The notes: generated by a model from the letters alone, not told the origin. A stretch of 64,000 bases of DNA from Acinetobacter terrestris (GCF_004331155.1 NZ_SJNZ01000004.1:1-64000); one strand, 5' to 3'. Positions 27,359-36,570 are shown, counted from the stretch's first letter. Program-made: numbers and translations.

Positions 27359-27805
27359 GTGGATATTATCTTATTACAACGCATTAAAAACCTTGGTAAA
27401 TTAGGCGATAAAGTTTCAGTTAAAGCTGGTTACGGCCGCAACTACCTTATCCCTCAAGGTCAAGCAGTAGCAGCGACTGAGTCGAATACTGCTGCTTTTG
27501 AAGCTCGTCGTGCTGAACTTGAGAAAGCTGAAGCTGATGTTTTAGCTGCTGCTCAAGCACGTGCTGACCAATTGAACGAAGTTAACATCGTAATCACTGC
27601 TAAAGCTGGTGACGAAGGTAAACTATTCGGTTCAATCGGTACTCGTGACATCGCTGACGCGTTAACTAATGCTGGTCTTGAAGTTGACCGTGCAGAAGTT
27701 CGTTTACCAAATGGTGCGCTTCGCAACACTGGTGAATTTAACATCGCAATCCAATTGCATCATGATGTTACTGCTGAAGTTCTCGTTACTATCGTATCTG
27801 AGTAA
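27359..27805 (+). CDS. rplI: 50S ribosomal protein L9
   Basis: A 148-residue two-domain protein: N-terminal rRNA-binding domain ([31 protein letters not shown]), long connecting helix ([19 protein letters not shown]) and C-terminal domain. Start codon is GTG with GAGG/GAG ahead of it, giving the exact family N-terminus. Stabilises the L1 side of the large subunit and affects reading-frame maintenance. Terminator at 27817-27849. Confidence 0.98.
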   Translation: MDIILLQRIKNLGKLGDKVSVKAGYGRNYLIPQGQAVAATESNTAAFEARRAELEKAEADVLAAAQARADQLNEVNIVITAKAGDEGKLFGSIGTRDIADALTNAGLEVDRAEVRLPNGALRNTGEFNIAIQLHHDVTAEVLVTIVSE

Positions 27806-27816
27806 TTTTCTGCAAG

Positions 27817-27849
27817 AAAAAGAGCATGCTTTTGTATGCTCTTTTTTTT
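27817..27849 (+). terminator. Terminator of the rpsF operon
   Basis: Stem AAGAGCAT/ATGCTCTT with a GCTTTTGT-type loop and T8 run. Confidence 0.88.
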
Positions 27850-28058
27850 ATCTGTAAAAATAGGCAAAATAGCTTATTCAGATTTACTAAAAACCAGTAA
27901 ACACAAATTATTTTTTACTGTTTTTAACTCAATGAAATTTTCGATTCGCATTTTTTTTAAGAACGGGTATGATCTGTCTAGACGAAAATCGTTGAAAATT
28001 CACTATTCGTCTCAATTTTCAAATTACTTCTTTATCGCATTTAAAATCAGGGTTTTAT

Positions 28059-29504
28059 ATGTCACAGGCGAATGCCAATGCTATGCTTAACTCATCTAAA
28101 GTAGATAATAAAGGGAATGAGTCAGGCCAATTAAAAGAGTTTCGTACTCCACCACATAACTTGGCGATCGAGCAAGCTGTACTTGCAGCGCTGATGACCG
28201 TAGCCGAATCATTCGAACAGGTCGGTGATGTACTCAGTGAAAATGATTTTTATGCGACGCGTCATAAGTATATTTTTCGCGCTATTGAAAAATTAACCCA
28301 AGAAAACTCACCTTACGACGCAGTCTTAGTCAATGATTGGCTGATCAAACAGAATTTGCTGGATGCTGTCGGTGGTGAAGAATATTTAATGCAATTGATG
28401 GCAGACTCCCCTTCCAGTTTTTATAATCTGGAAACCTACGCCAATAAAATTAAAGAATTTGCAACGTTGCGCAGCATGATTAAAGTCAGCTCGGAAATCT
28501 TACAAAATGCTTATGACACCAAAGGTCGGAGTGTTAGTGAAATTTTGGACTTGGCTGAAACTAATATTTTTTCCATTGCCGAACAACATAATAACAATGC
28601 CAAAGCGCAAGGGCCAAAACCCATTAATGCCGTGGTGGCAGACGTATTTGACAAGTTAAATGAATTGTCGCAAATGGAAGGTAGTATTACCGGTTTAACG
28701 ACAGGCTTTATGGAGCTGGATAACAAAACCTCGGGCATGCAATCGGGTGACTTGATTATTGTCGCTGCACGTCCATCGATGGGTAAAACCACTTTTGCCA
28801 TGAACTTGGTGGAAAGTGTGCTGTTTAACTGTGATCTACCTGCTCTAGTGTTCTCTATGGAGATGCCAGCAGACTCAATTGCGATGCGTTTAATCTCGGC
28901 TTACGGTAAAGTTCACCAAGGTCATTTACGTTCAGGCAAACTGGATGGTGATGAATGGTCCAAAGTGACCGGTACCATTTTACAGCTGCAAGAAAAAAAC
29001 CTGTACATTGATGATTCATCCGCTCTTCCACCCACAGAATTACGCGCGCGCGCACGTCGTATTGCCAAAATGCATGGTGGTAAAATTGGCTGTATTATGG
29101 TGGATTACTTGCAGTTGATGAAAGTACCCGGCATGGGCGACAACCGTGTTGGTGAGATCTCGGAAATTTCACGAAGTTTAAAAGCTTTGGCCAAAGAAAT
29201 GATGTGTCCAGTGATTGCCCTTTCACAGTTAAACCGCTCACTAGAAAACCGACCAAACAAACGCCCTGTGATGTCCGACCTGCGTGAATCCGGTGCGATC
29301 GAGCAGGATGCTGACTTGATTATGTTTATTTACCGTGATGAGGTTTATAACAAAGAAACTAAAGAAGCCGGTACTGCCGAAATTATTATTGGTAAACAGC
29401 GTAACGGTCCTATTGGTACAGTGCGTCTGGCTTTTGAAGGTCAATACACCCGTTTTAGTAACCTTTCACCCGAGTTTTATGCTCAATATAACGATGAAGA
29501 ATAA
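28059..29504 (+). CDS. dnaB: Replicative DNA helicase
   Basis: A 481-residue hexameric helicase that unwinds DNA 5' to 3' at the replication fork. N-terminal primase-interacting domain (about 30-160), linker, then the RecA-like motor with Walker A ARPSMGKTTFAMNL at 237-250, Walker B region CIMVDYLQLM, and the downstream SRSLKALAKEM and LNRSLENRPNKRPVMSDLRES loops. No intein. A 25-residue Asn/Ser-rich N-terminal tail precedes the first conserved block. It lies after rpsF-rpsR-rplI and before alr, a conserved order in gammaproteobacteria. Confidence 0.97.
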   Translation: MSQANANAMLNSSKVDNKGNESGQLKEFRTPPHNLAIEQAVLAALMTVAESFEQVGDVLSENDFYATRHKYIFRAIEKLTQENSPYDAVLVNDWLIKQNLLDAVGGEEYLMQLMADSPSSFYNLETYANKIKEFATLRSMIKVSSEILQNAYDTKGRSVSEILDLAETNIFSIAEQHNNNAKAQGPKPINAVVADVFDKLNELSQMEGSITGLTTGFMELDNKTSGMQSGDLIIVAARPSMGKTTFAMNLVESVLFNCDLPALVFSMEMPADSIAMRLISAYGKVHQGHLRSGKLDGDEWSKVTGTILQLQEKNLYIDDSSALPPTELRARARRIAKMHGGKIGCIMVDYLQLMKVPGMGDNRVGEISEISRSLKALAKEMMCPVIALSQLNRSLENRPNKRPVMSDLRESGAIEQDADLIMFIYRDEVYNKETKEAGTAEIIIGKQRNGPIGTVRLAFEGQYTRFSNLSPEFYAQYNDEE

Positions 29505-29509
29505 GCAAT

Positions 29510-29538
29510 AAAAAAACGAGGTGATGACCTCGTTTTTT
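29510..29538 (+). terminator. Terminator of dnaB
   Basis: Stem AAAAAACGAGGT/ACCTCGTTTTTT with GATG loop. Confidence 0.9.
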
Positions 29539-29899
29539 AACGGACTATTTTTATCTCAGCCAGGGTCTTAAATCTTTTTAATTAAAACCTGATTTAAGAC
29601 CCAGCATATTTTTTCTACCACTCATTTCACTTAAATATCAGAAAGACAGCAACTACTACCACTACACTGATATTTTAGTAATAGAATCAAACGATGCTGT
29701 ATTAAATTTAATTGAAATATACTTTAAGTTAGTGTTTATTTTTAGCCATAGGAATAGAATATGGCACTCTATTTTGCTTAAGTTTCTCACTCCACTTTGA
29801 GCGAGATCACAAGCATATCCACAATATTCTGATCGTAGCTTATAAGCGATTTTATCAAATTGCTATAATGTTTCATTGTAACCCCAAGGAGTAACTAGG
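29539..29899 (+). other. Intergenic region with long inverted repeat and alr promoter
   Basis: No gene. A perfect 12-bp inverted repeat, GGGTCTTAAATC (29563-29574) and GATTTAAGACCC (29591-29602), encloses a 16-base A/T-rich segment that is itself partly self-complementary; ATTTTTT follows. Further on, an extended -10 box TGCTATAAT at 29861-29869 should drive alr; the -35 is weak. AAGGAG lies 7 bases before the alr start. Confidence 0.55.
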
Positions 29900-30967
29900 G
29901 TGCGCCAAGCAACAGTTTATATTGACAGAGAAGCGCTGCAATATAATTTAAACCGTGTTAAACAACTTGCACCAACTGCTCAAATTGTAAGTATGGTTAA
30001 AGCCAATGCTTACGGACATGGAGTCAAAGACTGTTTAGCAGCCTTAAGTGGAACGGATGCCTTTGGTGTCGCCTGCCTTGAAGAAGCACTTGAAATTCGT
30101 GAGCTCGGCTATCAACAACCGATTACCCTCATCGAAGGTATTTTCTCTGAAGATGAAATGCGGATTGTGGTTGAAAATAACATTGAATGTGTCGTACATC
30201 ACCAGCAACAACTCGACTGGTTACGAACCTATAAAAATGCCTATATTGGCAAAAACTTAAAAGTTTGGGTCAAACTCAATAGCGGTATGAACCGTTTGGG
30301 TTTTAAAGTTCCAGAAATTATTGAGGTAATTAATTCACTTAAAGCTGAAGGCTTTACTTGTGTTTTAGCGATGCACTTTGCCAATGCGGATGCAGAAAAC
30401 CACCCGTTAAATGAACAGCAAAAAAATCAATTCCTTCATGTCAAAGAAGCTTGTGCACCGATCATGGGTTCTTGCTGTAATTCAGCAGCCATTTATAAAT
30501 GGCCTGAGTTGAATTTTGATTTTGTTCGCCCCGGAATCATGCTGTATGGTGCATCACCGTTTGCAGATAAATCGGCACATGATTTAGACCTTAAACCGGT
30601 TATGACTTTTACTGCTGAAATCATTGCTTTAAACAATATTCAGACTGGTGAATCTGTGGGTTATGGCTCAACTTTTACTGCAGAAAAAGAAATGGATTTA
30701 GCCATTGTTTCGATTGGTTATGGAGATGGCTACCCACGTGCTTTTCCTAAACAAAACTATGTGGCCATTAATGGTCAGGCAACTCGTGTGATTGGCCGTG
30801 TTGCCATGGATATGATTGCCATTGATGTCACAGACTTAGATGCAAAAATTGGTACAGAAGTTGAGCTTTGGGGTAAAAACCGCTTAGTCGATGATGTTGC
30901 AGAAGCCAATGGTACCATTGGGTATGAACTGTTGTGCCGCTTAAGCGCTCGCCCAATCAGAAAATAG
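29900..30967 (+). CDS. alr: Alanine racemase
   Basis: A 355-residue PLP enzyme that makes D-alanine for peptidoglycan. The PLP lysine is K34 in SMVKANAYGHG and the second catalytic base is the tyrosine in VSIGYGDGYPRAFP; MNRLGFK and AMHFANAD are further family blocks. Start codon GTG with AAGGAG upstream. Placement after dnaB is the standard housekeeping context, so this is the biosynthetic (alr) rather than the catabolic (dadX) enzyme. Terminator at 30982-31012. Confidence 0.96.
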   Translation: MRQATVYIDREALQYNLNRVKQLAPTAQIVSMVKANAYGHGVKDCLAALSGTDAFGVACLEEALEIRELGYQQPITLIEGIFSEDEMRIVVENNIECVVHHQQQLDWLRTYKNAYIGKNLKVWVKLNSGMNRLGFKVPEIIEVINSLKAEGFTCVLAMHFANADAENHPLNEQQKNQFLHVKEACAPIMGSCCNSAAIYKWPELNFDFVRPGIMLYGASPFADKSAHDLDLKPVMTFTAEIIALNNIQTGESVGYGSTFTAEKEMDLAIVSIGYGDGYPRAFPKQNYVAINGQATRVIGRVAMDMIAIDVTDLDAKIGTEVELWGKNRLVDDVAEANGTIGYELLCRLSARPIRK

Positions 30968-30981
30968 ATCTTTAAATTGCT

Positions 30982-31012
30982 AAAAAACCCAAGTTTTTAC
31001 TTGGGTTTTTTT
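30982..31012. terminator. Terminator between alr and the BLUF pseudogene
   Basis: Stem AAAAAACCCAAG/CTTGGGTTTTTT with a TTTTTA loop; can act on both strands for these convergent genes. Confidence 0.88.
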
Positions 31013-31022
31013 AATTCAATCG

Positions 31023-31444
31023 TTAAGCCATACTCGGCTGCACATCATATAAAAAACTCAAAAAAGCATCTAGGCTTTGTTCATTCAACTGATTTGGGGC
31101 AAAACGATAATGGCCCAAAGATTTAAAATAGTTTTGTATCTTACTATTTCGTCCCACATATTTCATCGACCAATCACTAAAATTGGTTTCATTCAATGCA
31201 CCGGTTTTAAGCAAAACAATTTCATTATGTCTCGGATCCTTTTTCAGTTTTTCTAAAAGCATCAAAATATGTTTTTCCTCACCTTCCAGGCATTGAAAAA
31301 ATAATCATCGGCATAATACAAAACCCCATGAATTTCATGTCTGGTATTAAAATCTCTAGCCTCAGTTAAAATATCCCGAAGATCTTTTAAAATGCTTTCA
31401 TCATTTGAGGTTTTTTTACTGGTATAACACAGCTGAATGATCAT
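31023..31444 (-). pseudogene. BLUF-domain blue-light sensor gene broken by a one-base frameshift
   Basis: Two overlapping frames are halves of one BLUF protein of about 140 residues. The first gives MIIQLCYTSKK through HGVLYYADDYFF and then goes out of frame; the second resumes at MLLEKLKKDPRHNEIVLLKTG and ends with NFSDWSMKYVG and a 50-residue tail. Adding one base to the run of six A at 31296-31301 (+ strand) restores FFQCLEGEEKHILMLLEK, the expected BLUF sequence. The missing base falls exactly at the codon of the flavin-binding glutamine; the paired flavin tyrosine is Tyr7. Acinetobacter BlsA-type proteins are single BLUF domains of this size. It may be a true mutation, a phase-variable tract, or a sequencing error. 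Confidence 0.85.
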
Positions 31445-31572
31445 GACCCCTGCCTTATTATTGTTTTTAAATAAGAAATATTATTTACAAAAAGAAAAAA
31501 ATTCAATGGAAATGATTAATTTTCCCATTGAATGAAATATAGCGAATGTTTTTAGCTGTGAATAGCAAGCGT

Positions 31573-32313
31573 CTAATCTAGATAATCATCTGTTGGAATA
31601 GGTAATTTCAGTAAACCACAGCGTAAAGTGTCCGACCATTGTCTGCTCAATTGCCTAAAATAAGGATCTTCTTCATAGATTCTTTTGCCATTCGGAATAT
31701 GCAATGAATCTTTTTTATAGACAATGGTATCTAATGGCATTCCTACTGAAACATTGGAACGTAAAGTAGAATCAAAAGAGATCAAACTACAGCGTACCGC
31801 CTCATCTAAGGGCATTTCATAAATTAATGCCCGATCTAGTATCGGTTTGCCGTATTTACTTTCCCCAATTTGAAAATAAGGCGTATCTTCGGTTGCGCAA
31901 ATAAAATTACCTTGCGGATAAATATTATAAAGTTCCATTTCTGAACCTTTAATTTGTCCACCCAGCAGAAGACTACAATAATAATTGCTCTGTTCGTGAA
32001 CATGCGTCTCTTGGGTAACATCTGCAATGACTTTTCTTAATGTCTGCCCCACCAACTCTGCCATTTCGAACATGGTATTGACACTATACAAGTTGGGTTC
32101 TTGGCCGAGTTCCAGATGATTGTTCAAATGACCAATAACCGCTTGGGTTGTCGCTAAATTTCCAGAGGTTTGTATTGTGGCGAATCGTTCACCCTCTACA
32201 CCAAAGGTATAAAGTTTACGAAACACCGAAATATGGTCTACACCCGCATTAGTGCGCGTATCACTAACAAAGACCAAGCCATCTTTTAAACGTAGCGCGC
32301 AACAATAAGTCAT
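31573..32313 (-). CDS. Anbu, proteasome-like peptidase subunit
   Basis: A 246-residue member of the Anbu (ancestral beta subunit) branch of the proteasome/HslV family, self-compartmentalising N-terminal nucleophile hydrolases. Removal of Met1 would expose Thr2 (MTYCCALRLKDG); Asp18 (SDTRTNAG) and Lys33 (VFRKLYTF) match the catalytic Asp17/Lys33 of proteasome beta subunits. No ATPase partner is nearby, which is normal for Anbu. AAGGAG just before the ATG. It is the last gene of a four-gene leftward cluster with a permuted ATP-grasp enzyme, an alpha-E protein and a transglutaminase-like protein, the classic Anbu neighbourhood. Substrate unknown; a link to a peptide made by the ATP-grasp enzyme is a published hypothesis. 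Confidence 0.88.
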   Translation of the reverse strand: MTYCCALRLKDGLVFVSDTRTNAGVDHISVFRKLYTFGVEGERFATIQTSGNLATTQAVIGHLNNHLELGQEPNLYSVNTMFEMAELVGQTLRKVIADVTQETHVHEQSNYYCSLLLGGQIKGSEMELYNIYPQGNFICATEDTPYFQIGESKYGKPILDRALIYEMPLDEAVRCSLISFDSTLRSNVSVGMPLDTIVYKKDSLHIPNGKRIYEEDPYFRQLSRQWSDTLRCGLLKLPIPTDDYLD

Positions 32314-32340
32314 GAGAACTCCTTATGACCTTTAAATTTT

Positions 32341-33120
32341 TCAGCAAGCGAGTACTTGAACAATAGAATTCATAGACTCAATACCACCGCGCTCTCTTAT
32401 GCCTCTTACTGGTGCAACATCCCAATAATCTCGACCGATTGCCACATAGATATGTGAATTAGGCACAAACAACTGATTGCTGGTATCAAAACAATACCAC
32501 GAATTTTCAAAAAATACTTCTGCCCAAGCATGACTTGCAAGGTGAGATGTATTCGGTACAAATAAATAACCAGATACATAGCGCGCAGGTAAGCCTAAAT
32601 GCTTACACATCGCAATAAACACATGGCTATGATCTTGACACACACCCTGTCGACATTGGAAGGCATCAATAGCAGAGGTTTGTACAGATGTCCGGTCAGG
32701 CACATAAGGAATATAATTGAGTATTGCCTCCGACAAAACCATTAAGTTGGCCCGATTCAGCTGAGGAACATAACATTCTGCAAAACTTTTCATTTCTGCA
32801 TTACATATTGTGCTTGGCGTAGGCTGCAGAAACAATTTGGGATTGACGGCAATATCAATTCCAAATTGGCTATTCGGATTCATTTCCACAATGCCTTGCG
32901 CCATAATGGTCATCTGTTGATAAGGCTGGCGCTGCGAACTGGTGATCCAGATATTATTAAAAGCATCAGATTTGATTTGTTTCTCACCCGGCACACTCAC
33001 ATTCCAAGAATGCACTTGCTGATGCACATTCGAGGTTGGCGTCATCTTAATATATTGAATGCTGTTACGCGCTTGATCAGTATATCGGTAATGAGTTTGG
33101 TGATTAATCATCAGCTTCAT
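32341..33120 (-). CDS. Transglutaminase-like cysteine protease family protein
   Basis: A 259-residue protein with an N-terminal beta domain (MKLMINHQTHYRYTDQARNS, the bacterial transglutaminase-like N-terminal signature) and a C-terminal transglutaminase-core fold. The catalytic cysteine lies in FQCRQGVCQDHSHVFIAMC, the histidine in SHLASHAWAEVFF and the aspartate in WYCFDTSNQLF. Members act as peptidases or cross-linkers. Its ATG overlaps the stop of the upstream alpha-E gene (ATGA), and GAGGTG lies before it, so the two are translationally coupled; the Anbu gene follows after 27 bases. Confidence 0.87.
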   Translation of the reverse strand: MKLMINHQTHYRYTDQARNSIQYIKMTPTSNVHQQVHSWNVSVPGEKQIKSDAFNNIWITSSQRQPYQQMTIMAQGIVEMNPNSQFGIDIAVNPKLFLQPTPSTICNAEMKSFAECYVPQLNRANLMVLSEAILNYIPYVPDRTSVQTSAIDAFQCRQGVCQDHSHVFIAMCKHLGLPARYVSGYLFVPNTSHLASHAWAEVFFENSWYCFDTSNQLFVPNSHIYVAIGRDYWDVAPVRGIRERGGIESMNSIVQVLAC

Positions 33121-33719
33121 ACATCCACCTCAAATAGGTTTTGAATATGGTCACTGAACTGATAAAAATTCATACTGTCTGGTTTTAACTTAAGTTGCTG
33201 CCATGCACTATCCAGTCGGTCCCAACCCATCTGGTTCAATAAATCTACTGTTTTATCAATATTTTCCAGAGTCATGGTTCGATCTTGTTTTAGACGAAGC
33301 TGTCGATCTAGCTGTTCTATATTTTGTCCCAAAGTAAAAAATAGAAAGATAAATTCAGATTCGGCTTCCAATATCTCCTGACATTCTCCCGCAACATCAC
33401 AAATATAGGCTGTATTTTCAGTGGCATTTTTAATCAGCTGATTGAGTTCCGCATAAGCTTTTGCGGAAAATACCCCACGTAAATCCTGTACATTATCTTT
33501 GGCGTGTTGAAATTGCTGGCCAAAAGATGAAGGTTGTTCTGCATCAAGCAATAATGTGTTTAACGAGCTTGCATCAAAAGCGGGTAAGCAAAATGCATGC
33601 GCATATTCCAATGCGTCCTGGTTATTATGAAATGGAAATTGGCTACACAAATATTGAATACGCGTTAAGTAGCGACCTAACCAAAAAATATGTTGAGCAT
33701 TACTATTTAATAAAATCAT
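33117..33719 (-). CDS. Alpha-E domain protein, short form
   Basis: A 200-residue all-helical protein beginning MILLNSNAQHIFWLGRYLTR, the typical opening of the alpha-E (DUF403) family (LLSRxAxxLYWLGRYxER). Most alpha-E proteins are about 300 residues; this one is a third shorter, although the frame is intact and it ends four bases inside the next gene. The function of alpha-E is unknown, but it is nearly always beside a circularly permuted ATP-grasp protein, with which it presumably works. Twenty-four bases separate it from that gene upstream. Confidence 0.78.
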   Translation of the reverse strand: MILLNSNAQHIFWLGRYLTRIQYLCSQFPFHNNQDALEYAHAFCLPAFDASSLNTLLLDAEQPSSFGQQFQHAKDNVQDLRGVFSAKAYAELNQLIKNATENTAYICDVAGECQEILEAESEFIFLFFTLGQNIEQLDRQLRLKQDRTMTLENIDKTVDLLNQMGWDRLDSAWQQLKLKPDSMNFYQFSDHIQNLFEVDV

Positions 33720-33743
33720 GATTTCTTTCCCATGGTTAGATGT

Positions 33744-35297
33744 TTAAGAATGAAGATTATCGACAACCCATGTGTCTTTAACTCCACCACCTTGTGAAGA
33801 ATTCACTACTAAAGATCCTGCCTGCATTGCTACACGTGTTAAACCACCAGGAACGATTTCCGTCCGATAGGGTGAACTGAGTACAAAGGGACGTAAATCG
33901 ATATGACGCTCTGCAACTCCAAAATCGGTCAGGGTTGGACAAACCGACAAATCCAAAGTCGGCTGCGCAATATACAGATTCGGTGTAGCAATAATTTTGT
34001 CTCTAAATGATTCAATTTGACTTTTAGAGGCTTGTGGACCAATCAACATGCCATAACCACCCGAACCTTGGGCTTCTTTCACCACCAATTGCTCTAAGTT
34101 GGATAGGACATAATCCAGGTCTTGAGCTTCGCGGCATTGGTAAGTCGGCACATTTTTTAAGATTGCTTGCTCACCCAAGTAAAAATGAATCATTTTATCG
34201 ACATATGGATAGATCGATTTATCATCCGCCACACCAGTACCGGGTGCATTTGCAATCACAACATTGTGACGTAGATAGGCTGACATTAAGCCAGCCACCC
34301 CTAAAGTACTGTCCGGCATAAAACATAATGGATCGAGATATGCATCGTCCACTCGACGATAAATTACATCAACCTGCTGTCTTCCACAGATAGTTTTGAC
34401 ATAAACCTTATCGTTCTCTACAAAAAGATCACGTGATGTCACTAAAGGCACATCCATTTCCCTTGCCAGGAAAGAATGCTCATAATAGGCGCTGTTATAA
34501 CGTCCAGGCGTTAACACAACAATAAAAGGCTTATCGACATAGGCATTTTCAGCCAAAACTTCTTTAAGTAATTGCGGATATTGTTCAATGCCCAGAATAT
34601 TGTTTTGCTGACATAAATCCAGCATTAATTTTTGACTGATTTTGCGGCTTTCCAGCATATAAGACACACCAGATGGCGTTCTTAAATTATCTTCCAGTAC
34701 ATAAAATTCACCATGACGGTCACGAATAATATCAATCCCGCTAATCTGACTGTAAATTTTACCTTTTAGGTCGTGTGCATACATATGCGGTTGATAAGCT
34801 TCATGCGTCAGCACTTGCAGTTCAGGCACAATATTGGCTTTTAAAATATCTTGTTGATGGTAAATGTCGTGTAAAAACAAATTCAGCGCACGTACCCGTT
34901 GCGAACAACCGAGTGCGACTTTATTCCATTGCTTTTTCTCAATCACCCGCGGAATTAAATCATAAGGAATGGTTCGTTCAATCCCTTCCGATTCCCCGTA
35001 GACAGTAAAAGTAATGCCCTCATACAAAAAGTGATCTTTCGCTGCCTGGTTTAACAACTTTAATTCATCAATAGTGTGCTGTGATAACCAATGTTCTATT
35101 TTGCTACAGGTCTCCCCTGACATGGTTTGATCATCCACCATTTCATTAAAAAAATGTGATTTGAACTGCTGAAATAAACCGCTTATTTTCGAATGATTCT
35201 TATATCCTCCTGTTGATAGATTAACATTAGTTCCCACCGGATGAGAAAACCCTTCAGCCGTAGACGTTAAATCTGTTCGATCCTTTTCTTTAAGCAT
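33744..35297 (-). CDS. Circularly permuted ATP-grasp ligase
   Basis: A 517-residue member of the circularly permuted ATP-grasp type 2 (DUF404/DUF407) family, predicted ATP-dependent carboxylate-amine ligases, probably forming peptide-like bonds. Family blocks: SGIDIIRDRHGEFYVLEDN with RTPSGVSYMLESR in the middle, VVLTPGRYNSAYYEHSFLA, and VVKEAQGSGGYGMLIGPQ, followed by a C-terminal HIDLRPFVLSS. First gene of the Anbu cluster reading leftwards; the rightward WYL regulator starts 244 bp away on the other side. Comparative genomics has proposed that such clusters synthesise and process a small peptide; this has not been shown for this protein. Confidence 0.87.
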   Translation of the reverse strand: MLKEKDRTDLTSTAEGFSHPVGTNVNLSTGGYKNHSKISGLFQQFKSHFFNEMVDDQTMSGETCSKIEHWLSQHTIDELKLLNQAAKDHFLYEGITFTVYGESEGIERTIPYDLIPRVIEKKQWNKVALGCSQRVRALNLFLHDIYHQQDILKANIVPELQVLTHEAYQPHMYAHDLKGKIYSQISGIDIIRDRHGEFYVLEDNLRTPSGVSYMLESRKISQKLMLDLCQQNNILGIEQYPQLLKEVLAENAYVDKPFIVVLTPGRYNSAYYEHSFLAREMDVPLVTSRDLFVENDKVYVKTICGRQQVDVIYRRVDDAYLDPLCFMPDSTLGVAGLMSAYLRHNVVIANAPGTGVADDKSIYPYVDKMIHFYLGEQAILKNVPTYQCREAQDLDYVLSNLEQLVVKEAQGSGGYGMLIGPQASKSQIESFRDKIIATPNLYIAQPTLDLSVCPTLTDFGVAERHIDLRPFVLSSPYRTEIVPGGLTRVAMQAGSLVVNSSQGGGVKDTWVVDNLHS

Positions 35298-35541
35298 ACA
35301 ACCCTCTTAATTGTTATTTATTTTGAATGCAATCAAGCAACAAATATGCCAATAAAAATCCTTTTATCGCTTTTATCTATTTATTCATCAAGATATGTGT
35401 TATTCAATGGCCGTTTCGATCAAACATGTTTCTAAATATAGATGAGCTCAATGGGAAGACTGGCGAAAAATATTCAGGTTTTTTATTGTGTTCAGCATTC
35501 AATGGAGATATAAACAAGCTACTCGTTTTTTAATTTAAGTT

Positions 35542-36549
35542 ATGTCCTCACAAGAAAAAGAAACCTCGAACAGCCTGTACCGACAATGGCAAATTTTATC
35601 TCGTCTTTCTACTGGGAAGTGGATGGGTACCCGAGAGTTACAAGAAATTTTGCAACGTGAAGGTATTGATATCAGCTTACGCACCATTCAACGTGACTTA
35701 AATCAGATCTCGCTACGCTTTCCCATAGAAAGCAGTAAAACTGTGCCTCAAGGCTGGCGTTGGCGCTCGGATGCACCTATTCAAAGCCTGCCGCATATGA
35801 CCAGTTCTCAAGCGGTCACGTTTATGATGGTCGAAGAACATTTGAAACATTTGCTGCCGCCTAGCCTGATTGAGGAAATGAACCCTTGGTTTGATCTGGC
35901 TCGTCGCAGCCTATCCACCCAAAACAATGTACGGCAATGGATTAACCGGGTTCGCATTGTTCCAGCGACTCAACCGCTCATTCCCCCTGTAGTCGATAAA
36001 CTGGCGCAGCAAGCCATTTACGAAGGATTACTGCAAGACAAGCAACTGGAATGTGTTTATCAGGGACGTAGTCATTTAAGCGAAGAAAAAACCTATATTT
36101 TAAATCCTTTGGCCTTGGTACAAAAAGGTGCAATTATTTATTTAATCTGTACCCGTCATGATAAAACCGATATTCAGACCTTTGCCTTGCACCGTTTTAA
36201 ATCAGCCATTGTTTTAAACTCACGTGCAATGCATCCGGTCAACTTTGATATTGATGCTTATATCGATTCTGGCGCCCTAGGTTTTAGAGTCGACTATAAC
36301 CAGCCGACCGAAAATATCGCTTTGAAACTGATCATGACTGAAGAAGATGCTCACTATTTTGATGAAAGTCAGCTGAGCAAAGACCAGACCATCCAAAAAC
36401 TGGACCATGGTTTAGCCCAAATTACTGCAAGCGTACCTTTTACCTCACAACTGGTCTGGTGGTTAAGAGGCTTTGGCAACAAAATTCAGCGTATTGAGCC
36501 CATTGAAGTTTCAAATGCGGTACATCAAATTGCTGATGAAACAAAATAA
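35542..36549 (+). CDS. WYL-domain transcriptional regulator
   Basis: A 335-residue regulator. Residues about 10-75 are a winged helix-turn-helix (WQILSRLSTGKWMGTRELQ, then DISLRTIQRDLNQIS), and about 150-250 a WYL sensor domain (VYQGRSHLSEEKTYILNPLALV, IIYLICTRHDKTDIQTFAL). WYL proteins sense nucleotides or other small ligands and often control DNA-damage, CRISPR or defence functions. Divergent from the Anbu cluster, so it is the best candidate for its regulator. The intervening 244 bp contain no gene that I would support. Confidence 0.88.
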   Translation: MSSQEKETSNSLYRQWQILSRLSTGKWMGTRELQEILQREGIDISLRTIQRDLNQISLRFPIESSKTVPQGWRWRSDAPIQSLPHMTSSQAVTFMMVEEHLKHLLPPSLIEEMNPWFDLARRSLSTQNNVRQWINRVRIVPATQPLIPPVVDKLAQQAIYEGLLQDKQLECVYQGRSHLSEEKTYILNPLALVQKGAIIYLICTRHDKTDIQTFALHRFKSAIVLNSRAMHPVNFDIDAYIDSGALGFRVDYNQPTENIALKLIMTEEDAHYFDESQLSKDQTIQKLDHGLAQITASVPFTSQLVWWLRGFGNKIQRIEPIEVSNAVHQIADETK

Positions 36550-36570
36550 CTGAAATAAAATAACTGAAAT

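Noticed and set aside
35327-35533. 68-codon frame between the Anbu cluster and the WYL gene
   Set aside because: Composition looks random, there is no ribosome binding site, and it lies in the shared promoter region.
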